DNA of 64,000 nt, taken from Tetradesmus obliquus (lineage: Eukaryota > Chlorophyta > Chlorophyceae > Sphaeropleales > Scenedesmaceae). The notes beneath the pieces were generated by a model, which worked only from the letters and a program-made list of their open reading frames with translations, searched no databases and was not told the DNA's origin. This document shows, piece after piece, positions 22,632 through 33,600 of this stretch; within the stretch, counting starts at the first letter, position 1, and every line of letters begins with the position of its first letter. The stretch covers positions 3,942,501 through 4,006,500 of the forward strand of contig CP126201.1 of assembly GCA_030272155.1 (NCBI GenBank), given 5' to 3'. Made by a program: the position numbers and the translations under genes.

Positions 22632-24299
22632 GTCAATGTGGGGTAAGGTCTGCATTTGACTTATGTCTGGTTGTCATCAACATGGCCTTGACTGTGCAGC
22701 CTGCTTCTCCAACAGTCTCAACCATCAGGGCTGTTTTCTGCAAGTCACACACACCATTGCTGACACAATCATGCACATTGGCGACCAGTTGCCTCAATGA
22801 ATGCTGCATCACCAGGCTCAGCACTATTGATGCTGACTCTGCACCACCTGGCCCTCTCACCTGAGCCAGCTCCTCCACATCCAACGATGCAAAGGGAGTA
22901 CAAACAACAACAGCTGCTGCCGGAGTACCAGCAGCAGCAGCAGCAGCAGCAGCCACACACCGCCCACCTGAGCCAGCTCCTCCACATCAACCGCCTGGGT
23001 GCCAAACTTGAGCGGGTACACCTGCTCGTCCACGATGCTGCTGCGCGGCTGGTTCATGTTGACAAACGCGGAGCTGACGTGCACCAGCGCCTTCAGGTGG
23101 CCCGCTGCTGCTGCCAACTCCAGCACCGTGCGCGTGCCCTCAAAGTTGGCAGTCAGCGTCTCCTGCAGACATACGTACACATTTTTGTTGCAGCAACTTT
23201 AGCAATGATGAAGCGCTTAGTTTACTTGCGCGGGTGATGTGCAACTGGCAGGCCGGAGGCTCAACTTGATGCGACTTGTGTGCCGGTCTGACTGCCATCT
23301 ACGGCTGGCTGGCCCAGGGGTCCTGCTCAGCGTCTGCCATGTGGCTGTTGCTGCATGTGTCATTGCTAAAACACATGCAGGAAGGGACCATATATCACAG
23401 GCCCGCTGCTGCTAAGCGGGGTAGATGCCTTTCTGCTTCAATGGCCATGGCAGAGCTGAGCTGCCCAGCTGCTGCGTATAAGACTGCTGCTGCTGTTGCT
23501 GCTGCTGCTGTTCACCGTCGGTTTACTGCTGCTGAGGCAGGCAGCCCCACCTACAGCTGAGCTGCTAAGCTGCTGGGTATGCGACTGCTGCTGCTGCTGC
23601 TGCTCCCACCTGGATGTCTGCCTCCAGCCGTATGTCTGCTGCGCAGTGCACAATGAAGTCCACACTGCTCAGCAGCGCTGTGCGGTCTGCCGGGCTCAGG
23701 CCCAGCCCTGGCAGGCTCATGTCGCCGCCCATGACCTGCACCTTCTGCAGCAGCTTGGTGCTGTCCCGCACCTGCAGGCCAGCAGCAGCAAAGTTGATGA
23801 TGGATGTTGCAGGGTGGCGCTAGCATTTTATGCTCTTGCACTTGCTTTGATAACATCAGCTGTGTGCTGCTTGTCCAAGTGCAGCAGCTGCTGCTGCTCA
23901 GGATGACCGTGCAACTGGCACGCAGAGCACCCGCGCATCTGAGTGCTATTGCTTTACCAGTTGTTTACAACACTGCTACTGCTTGCTGTTCATAGCGGCA
24001 GTTAACGGGAAGCCTGCAGGCTTGCTGCCGCGCACCTTGTGGAACAGCGCTCCCTGCAGCAATGCATCTGCCCTGGCCTGAATGCTCTGGCCCCTCCGCG
24101 GCCTCAGCAGCAGGTACACTTTGGCCACGTTTGTAGTGCGCAGCAGCTGCTCCAGTACCACGCTGCCGATATAGCCTGATGCTCCGGTAATAAACACCAC
24201 TGCGCCATCAAACTCCTGCTTGATGCTGTATGAGCTGCAGCCTGGCGGGCACTCGTTCGGGGGGTGCCCGCCTCTCTGCCACACGGAAAGAGGGTTCAT
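20003..24299 (-). CDS. Alcohol-forming fatty acyl-CoA reductase (FAR)
   Basis: Seven exons (24299-24036, 23771-23610, 23162-22968, 22579-22493, 22195-22099, 21834-20988, 20600-20003) give 749 residues. The NAD(P)-binding Rossmann motif TGASGYIG is at 38-45 and is followed by LEQLLRTTNVAKVYLLLRP, typical of FAR. The catalytic YxxxK is YTMGK (234-238), split by an intron, then PVAIVRPSLVSAI and GNWAGPIG. FARs reduce fatty acyl-CoA to fatty alcohol with two NADPH, usually at the ER, feeding wax esters or ether lipids. Between the Rossmann part and the C-terminal domain lies about 150 residues of Ala/Ser-rich low complexity, so the protein is longer than plant FARs (about 500). The C-terminal part contains FVPTDANVMACRRRVWW and FCVHNNSKTDRDLVF. 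An upstream exon cannot be excluded. Confidence 0.83.
20746..20800 (-). repeat. Copy of the 5' edge of FAR exon 7 with acceptor
   Basis: CTGCAG| plus sequence coding ISFGPAPKMGPDFVPT (true exon start 20600) is repeated about 200 bases upstream nearly perfectly, with its acceptor just above 20800. The copy is followed by a frame-altering divergence after VPT. Confidence 0.9.
21836..21905 (-). repeat. CTG/CCG-rich tract abutting the FAR exon 6 acceptor
   Basis: About 70 bases of CTG with some CCG units in the sense strand, ending directly in the acceptor CTGCAG| of exon 6 at 21834. Confidence 0.85.
22590..22631 (-). repeat. CTG tract before FAR exon 4
   Basis: About 14 CTG units (sense strand) ending roughly ten bases before the acceptor AATCAG| of exon 4 at 22579. 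Confidence 0.85.
22861..22885 (-). repeat. Copy of the 3' edge of FAR exon 3 with donor
   Basis: The exon end coding VDVEELAQ and its GTG donor (true end 22968) recur at 22885-22861 followed by GTGAGA. The copy is downstream of the real donor and separated from it by a CTG run. Confidence 0.8.
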
Positions 24300-25270
24300 G
24301 CCTGCGTTCGATGAAAGGAAGAGAGCAGGGGTCATATGAGCTGCAGCAACCGACACTGTGCGGTGGCGCGCAGGAGGCTCCAACGTTGTGCATGCGCGCG
24401 GACCTGCGATGCTTGAATATTGTGCCCAAAATGGAAAGCTACAATAGAAGTGTCTGACCATATGCATGTGCGATTGATTGCTGGTGGACGTTGCTGCTGT
24501 CGTTGATCGCGCATGCTCACCTTCCTCCTCAAGCCCACGATCCGCCCCTGCACATGCAAAACGTTTGGATGAGTGATTTGAGTCTCCTGGATTTGTGTAG
24601 AACGTCTGTGTTGCTGTGCCTCGCTGGTGTCTGATGCTTTCCACAGCTGCCAAGCTGCAATGCTCTGTATCATTAGTGTCAAAGGATATCAACCTGGATT
24701 GGTAGTGCTTTCTTTCATACTGTCTGCCCATCCACTTTTGGCGCCTTTCAGGCAGCATCGCGGGCAATCGCCTACAAGCCCGGTACGAGAGCACCAGGCC
24801 AGGGTCTCACCTAGTAAAACTTTAGGATAGAATCTTCTGTATTTCAAAGCGCAGAGCAGACAGGCGGGGTCGGCTCCAATCACGCGCTGATGCCAACCTT
24901 GCGCTGTGCCCAATGCACCAAACTGAAAAGGCCAGCTTCCTGATAGGTGAAGTGGTGATCGATCAAATTGGAGTTGATCAGCAGTCGATACTGTCATGGT
25001 GCCAGGGTGGCAAAGCCCTGTTCGAACTCGTAGCCGGCTAGTGCGCAATGGCATCAACTCGCCCAGGCTCCACGTAGCTTAGCCGTTCTTCCACTCGTAG
25101 TGAAAGTGTAAAACGATAGTCCTTGCTGCTGCTTCAGGGCACCGTATAGTGACGTACTGTAGGACGACAAGGCTACTGCAGCACAGCGACCATCACTCGC
25201 ACAACCACTCTAGCACACACCACAGTCCAACCGAAGCAAAACTTCCAACGTCGCTTCTGCTGCTTCTGCA
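24300..25270. other. Intergenic space, FAR 5' / MCMDC2-like 3'
   Basis: About 0.97 kb between two minus-strand genes. It holds the reductase 5' region and the MCMDC2-like 3' UTR. A tRNA-like T-loop word (GTTCGAAC) near 25020 has no matching stem. No exon was recognised with confidence. Confidence 0.4.
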
Positions 25271-28200
25271 TCACGCACTGCTGCTGCAGCCTGGTGCTGG
25301 CCCGCTGCACCCTGAGTCCTCTGCTTGCCCCTGATACTGGTAGGCAGCCTCGTCATCATCCTGAGGCAGGCAGAAGTGCCTGAATGTTGTGGCCACGATG
25401 TCGTGCAGCAGGCCCACCTGCTCATCCAGGCTGCGGCCATTGCAGGGGTTGAGGTCTGCCGGCAGCTCCAGCACTGATTGGTACTCCTTGCCCAGCTGCA
25501 GCAGCAGCAGCAACAGCATCAGCAGCAGATGTTAGGTGCAGCCTGGTGTACAATGGGACATGCGTGAGCCGGTAGGTGGTTGAGCTGCATGCAAAAACAC
25601 ATCGTGCTGGGGCACAACAGGTCATTGATGCTTGCTGCCCGGCCCTGTCATAATAAATACGTTGTCAGCACATCATCAGCTGCGCACCTTGATGGCCAGT
25701 GTGTGCTCCATCAGCAGCACAGCCAGGCTCGCATCAGGCTGCTGCAGCACCTCGCTGCGCAGGTGCAGCCGCGCCACTGCTGAGGCCACCCGCACCAGCG
25801 TGGCCAGCAGCACAGGCTTCGACAGCTGCACGCACCAGCAGCACAGCAACAGCGCAAGACAGACAGACAAAGCTGATGCATTTCGTAAGCAGACTGCCAG
25901 TGGTCGTCCTGCTGCTGCTGTCTGCGTAAGCAGGCTACACTACAACACACAGCTGCAGGTGATGCGTGGGCAGGATGCAACGCACATGGCATGTCTGCCA
26001 CTGAGACGTGACTGCACCAAGCTGACAATCCACCAACGCCAGACGTCCTTGCTTACCTTGCCGCTGCTGCCTAGAGACTGCCTCAGCACCAGGAAGTACT
26101 GGCCTGCGCAAAGAAAACGAGCAGAGCAACAGCAACACATAACCCGCAAACACTATCAGTTGATCTTGGTGGGGAGGGCCAACCTGGGTAACATGCCAGG
26201 CTAGTGGTGGACATACTTTGACACACCAAAGTGCCCGGCAGCGGCGCATGTAGCAGGTGCGTCGGTGTCTACTCACGCGCGCTAGCGCTTGCATGCAGCA
26301 TGCGTCACAGCAGCGGCCACCTTTAGCCTGCACTCGGCCAAAAAGCAAGAGCACAGGTTCACCTTACAATCATAATGCATGTCATCGGCTTACCCAGGAA
26401 CTCCTGTGCCCCGGCAGACAGCACGGGTGCCTGGCAGGCCACTGCTGCTGCCAGCAGGTGGCGCAGCGCTGCTGCAGCCTGCTGCTGCGCTGCCTGCTGC
26501 GCCAGCTGCTGGGTGCATGGCGCCTCAAGGTCCTCAAGCATCCAGAACAGCTGGTCTGCGGGTGCATGCGAAGTCGTGGGGTGTAGGATGGTGTTGGGGC
26601 AGCATGCAGTATGCAGGGACGTAATACCCTGAGGTCCTCTAGCATCCAAAACAGCTGGTCTGCATGTGTATGCAAACCATGCGATGCAGCATGAGGCAGG
26701 CACCTAGAGATCGTATTGAGGCAGCATGCAGTATACAGAGACGTCATAGCGCCGCTGTTACAGAGCTCCTCAGCTGTGGACTACCTGACCAGTTGTAACA
26801 GGTTCAGGCCCCAAGCACGTTCAGCACAAAAGTGCATGGCAGATGGCAAAGCGCCTCACAGAATGCACCAGCCCAGCTGGGGGCCTGCATCAAGCGCAGC
26901 TGCCGCGCAGCAGCCCACCTTCATGCACCGTGCCGTCAGCAACCAGCAGATCAAAAGCCTGCGCAGCTGTGGCAGCTGCTGCCGCCTGCCCTCTCTGCTT
27001 GCCATGACCGTGCACATACGCATCTGCTGTGCCGGCACCGCCAGGCAGGTCTTGCCAAGCAGTAGATGCCCAGCAGGTGGCAGTGAGGGGCACAGGCAGC
27101 TGCTGCTGCAGGCCCTTGGGAAGTGGCGTGGCGCGTTGGTGCAGTGCTGTCAGCAGCTGCTGCTTAGCCTTGGCTGGCATGGTAGGCAGGTCCGCAACAG
27201 CTATGCCTGCGCACAGCGGCCGGGCAAATGGTTGTAGTCTTGATGTTGTAATCTGAACGCCACGTGGCGCCTGTGCCTGTCAGGTTTCTCTGACACCACA
27301 TGCCACATGAGCTGCTTCCAAAAACCCACGGAGCAGCAGGAGCGGCCATGCATAAGTTGGCATTAAGGTGAATAGACAGGTCCAACTACCCAACCCACTG
27401 CTGAATACAGCTGAACAAATGGTGTCGCCTCATGCCATGCGCAGAAACAAGCCCCCTCACCTGCATTGGCCAGGTGCAGGGTGCTGGCAAACACCGGCCT
27501 CACTGCTGCATCATCAGCTCCCTCAAAGCCACTGCCAGTGGTGATGCGTGTGATGTGCTCCGCCAGCGCTGCTGCCCCGATTGCCATGCTCTGAGGGCAC
27601 AGCAGGTCGGCCGCCTGCCTGAGCAGCCGGGGTGTTGCAGGCGCAAACGCATCATGCAGCACTAGCAGGCTGACCTGGAGGTTGGGTGCAGTGCAGCAGT
27701 GCAAGCAAACATCATCATCAGCAACACGGGCAGTATTTGGCACGTCAGGCAACACATGGCAACACTGTGCCTGCTACACACATAGATGCAGTGGCTGCGT
27801 ATTGACGCAGCCTAGCATAATGGGCACCTGCATACCCAGTTGCCAGGACATCACGTGGATCCCTGCATCGTTCAAATGCTGGGACACAGCAAGTGCTGCT
27901 GAGCATATTTCCAAGCATAATATGTTGCATCGCTGAACACATACGAAGTACGCACTTAAACAGGCCGCACCTGCTCTGCTGCGGCGCCAGGCTGCTGCTG
28001 CTGCCCTTTGCCACCCACGCCAGCAGCACTCAGCAGCAGCGCCATTGCCAGGTGAGGGTCCACAGGCTGCTCCTGGAAGCCAAGTGCTGTGCTCAGCAGC
28101 TGCCAGAGCGAGTGCAGGGGCTGCTGCTGGTGGCTGTTTAAAACACTGGCACAGCCGGCAGGCGGCAGGGCCCATTGGAAGTGAGGCAGCACCTGCTGCA

Positions 28201-29149
28201 GGCTGTTTGCATGAACCTGCAGTCAGCAGTGCAGATGTGTTGAAGTTGCTGGCCTTTCCTGCACTCATGGCTGCTGCTTCTGTTCCATGCAAGCACGGCT
28301 GCGGTCGTAAGCGCAGCATGAGGCACCAGTTTCACTGTGCAAAGCAGCAGTGGAGCTGCTGCTGTCATTGGCCTACTGCTGCATGTACATGGATGGCTGC
28401 TGCTGCATGTACGGCTGCTGCTGCTGCATGTACAGCTTCTGAATCACTCACATGGATGCTGCATGTGCTGCCTGAGCTGAAGATGAGCTCTGCGTGGCCT
28501 ATGATGTGCAGCACAGCCCCGAGCGAGTGGCAGCCCACTGCTGCCTCCGGCACATGCACCAGCAGCGGCGCAACAGATGTGCCGTAGGATAGAGGGCCTG
28601 CGGCGCTGTTGAGAGCAGTCACCCATAGCTGCTGCGCTGGCACCATCACCCTGCGTAGCGTCAGCGGCATGTACGTGCACAGTCATGGTTGACTGCTGAT
28701 CTCATCCCATAACTCGTATGATTGCCAAACAGACAGCAGCCAGAGCACGTGGAGCTTGCACGATGACGCACACTATGTTGCTGTGGGTAGAATGCTGTGC
28801 CAAGCAGCTTGCAGAAAACATGCAAACAAAGCAAGCAGCTGCCCAAAGCACTGTTGTGCACTTTTACTGTGCTGCCAGCCATACAGCACGCTGTGTCCCC
28901 AAGACCTGTTGCTATACCGTATGTTTGTCTTCAGCCGCATGCAGCCCACCTGCCAGTAAGGTCTTCGCATGCAGGGCTCTTGCGCACGTTGCAGCAGGGC
29001 AGGTACTGCTGCGCAGCCAGCACATCAACACTGCTGCCACATGCAGGGCAGTTGTAGCGCGCGCTGTGTGTGACCTCCTGTGGCGCTGCAACACCTGCCA
29101 CCACAGCAAGCATGCTCACCAGGTGGCTGCTGCTGGGGGCCGTGGGAAA

Positions 29150-29181
<32 letters not shown>

Positions 29182-30212
29182 GGCTCAGCTGCACGAGCTG
29201 CTGCTGGACTTGATCAGTGCTGAGTAGAGGCAGCGGCACCTGCAGCCCGCACCAGCAGCGGCAGCAGTAAACAGCAAAGTTTCAAGCTTTAATTCAAGGC
29301 ATCCGAGCGCTATCATCCTGCCATAACCCTACGTGAACCGATGCACTGCACTTTTCCTGCAAGCAGCCTACATGCACAACAGGTTGCTCCTGCAAGCTGC
29401 TCTTGAACGCTGCTGCCTGCAAGTCGCTTGCACAGGTGAACTGTGCAAGCTGTGTATGCACAACATGAAGATGTGCAGCAACTGCAAGCAGTACGCACGT
29501 TCGTGTATGTACTGTTCGTACCTGAGTGAGCTGCAAGCTGAGGCGCACTGTTGGCGGTGACTCATCACTGTCCATGTCTATATCCAGGCCTCCTGCACCA
29601 GCTGCTGCACTTGCCGCTGCTGCTGCGCCTTCTGCTGCCTGCCTGGCTAGCTGCTGGTTGATTAGCGTCTCTGCCTGACTGGCAACACCGCCTGCAGGAA
29701 AGACACAAGGAGCTTGCTGATCACGCTGCATGTCTGCACAAGGCATATGCCATGCATGGCAAAAGCTGATGTATGTGCTGCATGCATGAATCATACGCAC
29801 TGAGCCCATTCACAGTTCGTCACTGAACATATCCTATGACAACGTTCATGCACAGCTGGCCATGTTCACCTGTGTTGTTCATGACCGCTGCTGCAAGCTC
29901 GACGTCATCACACATCAGTGCTGTTGCATCAACCTATGCAACATTTGGCAGCAACAGCAGTAGCACAAACAGGTTTCACATGCTTTCACTCGTTTGGAGC
30001 ATGCCGGGCAGGTCTGCATGTGGTGCTGGTTCTGTCTTCTGGTAACAAGGTTTGCAATCCACCTGAAGTGCCACTGGCACAGCTGCACCACTGGTTGGCT
30101 GGCCTCCAGCGCACAGGCAGCCCCCCACGTGCTCCAGGACCTGAGTCGTACCCGTGACGTCTAGCCATTGCAGAAGATCTGCTGCTGCGGTTGCAAGCTC
30201 TGGTAGTGCCAT
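25271..30212 (-). CDS. MCMDC2-like protein: MCM-fold, ATPase motifs degenerate
   Basis: Twelve exons join in frame to 704 residues, close to human MCMDC2 (681): 30212-30141, 29933-29870, 29691-29522, 29239-28950, 28650-28452, 28216-27971, 27674-27461, 27206-26919, 26555-26394, 26103-26057, 25825-25688, 25495-25271. An OB/zinc-ribbon part has Cys pairs CPAC (166-169) and CC (184-185). In the AAA+ core the Walker A position reads DAFAPATPRLL (about 355-365), with no GxxGxGKS. Walker B reads GIAVADLPTM (419-428) instead of GICCIDEFDKM, followed by LTATCWAST and AFDLL where MCMs have the sensor 1 region and SRFDL. The C-terminal winged/lid part VRVASAVARLHLRSEV matches MCM. In mice MCMDC2 promotes meiotic strand invasion and does not act in replication. 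ATPase loss is read from sequence; the meiotic role here is inferred. Confidence 0.72.
26622..26659 (-). repeat. Copy of the 5' edge of MCMDC2-like exon 9 with acceptor
   Basis: GCAG| followed by sequence coding DQLFWMLEDL (true exon start 26555) is duplicated about 105 bases upstream at 26659-26622. Confidence 0.85.
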
Positions 30213-30605
30213 GTTAGGTGTGTGCAGCAGTGGATCACAGCAGCCTGCTCCTGCTGTTTCTCGTCGCTGCTCTGCCACGTAGCGGGAGCTGACAGAAAGA
30301 TCTGGTACTTCTTGAACTACTGATGCCTTTTGGTCTGCAACACGACGACACCGTCACAGATGTCGAGGCAGGCCAGCTGAGAAAACCCTAAACGATGTTA
30401 CTGTCTGTTGCCATAATTTAACGTTGATTTAGCTTTGGAAAATTTTAAGCGAAACTATATATTCAGAGATTATGTAGCCTCGTCTTTTGTCTGACTTCAG
30501 ATTGAATGTGCAGCAACACTTTATCTGCTGTTACCTCCTGGCGTGAGCACTGCTCGACAGCTCGAGCACCGACTGCGATTCTTCGAAGCACGTACTCTTG
30601 GTAGA
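30213..30605. promoter_or_regulatory. Divergent 5' intergenic space, MCMDC2-like / FSIP1-like
   Basis: Only about 390 bp separate the two divergent ATGs. The middle is AT-rich, with a TATATAT word at 30456-30462 about 145 bp before the FSIP1-like ATG. A shared bidirectional promoter is likely from spacing alone. Confidence 0.5.
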
Positions 30606-33600
30606 ATGGCGTCTAAAGGACCTCCGGGCATGCTGACACGACGGTCAATATCCAGGCCTGACAGCTCAGGTATTTGCCATCACTGCTGATGCTGTTGTGC
30701 ATCCAGCAATCCAGCAATGCAGCACCCAGGTGCAAATTATGTACAACTACAGCCATTCTGCCTCTCTTGTGTTGCTGCAGGTGGTCGCAAGGAGATCCCG
30801 ATAACTTCCAACTCGCTAGACCTGCTGAAGCCAAGGCAAGCAACAGCTGCTATGCTTCGCTGCTGCTCTTGCTCACGCTACACCGCCACATGCTCCCATG
30901 CTCTCGAATCCTGTTGCAATCTAAGGCAATCACTGCTGCTGGTGTTGTGCTTTGCAGCCCTGAGCAGCCCACTGCAGGGGAGAGCAGGCCAAGCAGTGCA
31001 GGTGGGGTAGCAGGCTGGCAATGTGCGCTAACGCAGCGTGCGGACAGCTTGCTGCATGCAGTGGCAGGACTCGCCTATCCATGCTAAATAGCAGCACTCA
31101 CATGTGTTTACCTTGCGTGCAGGTCCACCAAGGTGCAAGACTCCTGTTGGCGGTGCAGCGCCGCCACGCAGGTGGGTTGTACTGCTGTGCAAGCGTCGCA
31201 CCAGCAGTGACGGCTCGTTCATGTGTCTAACGCATGTTGATGCTTTGCAGGAGCAGCAGTGCAAACCGCTATGCAAACATACAGGTGAGTCACAGTAGTC
31301 AGAGGCAAAGCGGCCACTATGCCCGGCATCCAACGCACAAAGCAGTTATCGCTCATTGTCAGGGCGCACTGGTTGCAGCAGCAAGCCTGCGCCTCACATC
31401 TGCCTCTCTTACATGACGCATCACTTTGCAGGTGTTGCAGCAGCCACAGCAGCAGCAGCAGCAGCAGGAGCAGCAGCATGGTGGCCTGCCTGATGATGAC
31501 AGCCTGGTGCTGTACAAGGACCCCAGTGGGCTCAGCATGCAGCAGTCAGTGGCGTCAGTGGCTTCAGGTGCGCAGCATGGCACAGCACAGTAGTTGGCTG
31601 GCTGGACCATCACCTTAGAGGTGTGATTGCGGCTGATCATCAACGCGGGCTGCCTGCTTCTGGCACAGCAGCTGCAACAGCACCAAGCAATGTAGCATCC
31701 CAGGCAGACTCACCTGCGCACGAAGGGCAGTGGTGCTGTCTGTCAATGCCCCTGTATGTCTGCTGTACTGCAGGGCGTCACCAGGAGGGTGAGACATTCT
31801 TCACAGCGCTGCGCCGCAGTTTCTCGTCAGGCTCAGAATCAGAGCTGGAGCTGCAACAGGTGCGCATAGGTGGTTAGCAAGTGAATACTTACCTGCCACT
31901 TGACTTGCCTATTGCTGTTGCGATTGGCGAGTGAGATTTGCACAGCTGTACAGGTGCTGCTGCTCACTGCTGGTTGCTGTTACCAGCATAGCTGCAACTG
32001 CTGCTGCTGTTTGTATGCCCATGCACTGCTGTTCAGCATGTGCTGCTGATGTGCTACCACTGCTACTGCTGCTGGTGCAGGCAGCTGCTGGCGGCCTGTC
32101 GTATGTTGACTCCCAGGCCAACCCCATATGCAGCCCCAGCACCTCTGCCTTCTTTTCTGCGCGTGACGAGCACAGCGGCTTGTGCTCTGCTGGCGGCAGC
32201 TTGCAGGATGAGTACAGCCAGGCAGCCAGCATGGCCACCTGCGAGTCCAGCAGCACCCTGGTGAGGCTTGAACTGCACACATCTTGATGCTTATCCTTTA
32301 CGTCCTCTATTCTGATGTGCTGCCAGCCAGCTGCTGTCTGACATGTGTTTGCACGCCACACTCACTCCTCAGCTTGACTCAACAATACCTTGCATCAACG
32401 TCTGCCCCGCAGTATCAGGAGGTATCGGCCGCTGCAGCAGGACCAGGCCTGGCACCTACTGCGTCAGTGCTGGACGTCATCAACAGCTTGTACTGCTCAC
32501 ACGCCACAGCAGGTGCAGCGGCTCACCAGCAGCGCAAGTGGCAAGAACTGGACCCAGATGGCAAGCCCTTGATGCAGCAGCACGGTAAAGCAGCCGCAGA
32601 AGCAAGCCGGGAGACGCAGCGCAGCAGCAGTGGTGATTTGGGTGCAATGGAAGCTGCAATGGCAGCTGCACATGCAGAGCAATCATGTGCTAGCAGTGTG
32701 GGCAGCTGGGACCCTACTGCTGCTGGGCAGGCTGCCTCACCAGCAGATGAGGCCGCAACAGAGCAGCAGCAGCAGCAACAGCGAGCATATACATCCAGCT
32801 TGTCTTTTGCTGCCTCTGCAACAAGTGATGCAGGCTTGGCGGAGCCAGAGGCCAGCTCATCAGGTGCATCAGCAACAGCAGATGCATGCAGCGCTGCTGA
32901 TGAACAGGAATGCGAGGCTGATGCAGATGCAACAGCAAGCGATGAGGCAGGTACAGAGGATGGGGCTGCAGAGCAGCCATGCGACCTGCAGCAGCAGCAG
33001 CAGGGTGGTGTCGCTGACATTGAAGCAGTTGATGGCGGCCAGGCAGGGGCTGCTGCCTGCCTGGCTGCGGTGCAGCAGCAGCTGGACAGTCGGCTGGCGC
33101 TGCAACAGGAGCTGAGCGGTTACGTGGCGGGGCTGGCTGCACGGCTGGGTGACGACGGGGAGCAGCTGGTCACGCTGCCTGCAGACTACCAGCTCATGGT
33201 GAGTGGCAGCGGTGTTGCTGCCGCGTGTCACGAGAGTGTTGCTGCTGTCTGCTGCGGCATTCAAAAATACATCTCGTTGCAATCAATCTGGGTTTGCTTT
33301 TGTTTGTGTTGAGGAAGCTGGTGGCGTTGCTGCTGCAGGTGGAGCGCCTGCTGCGCGAGCGCAGGTCGCAGTATAGGGCCCTGGAAGGCTGGGAGGGGCC
33401 GCGCAGGTGAGGCAGGGCTGCTGCATCAACACGTGTGCTGGCTGATTAGATGGGCTGTGTGATGCAGCCGGCACAGCAGGAGTCAGCATTTGCCACAGCA
33501 GTGCATCCAGCATCTGTGTGTACCAGCAGATTATCTTTCAAGGTGCGTGTGGGCTCTGGTGCTGCTGCAAAAGACCTGCTGCACAGATGGGTGAGCGGGG

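Noticed and set aside
25005-25045. GTTCGAAC word resembling a tRNA T-loop
   Set aside because: The word is a palindrome and the flanks do not form a 5-bp stem on either strand.
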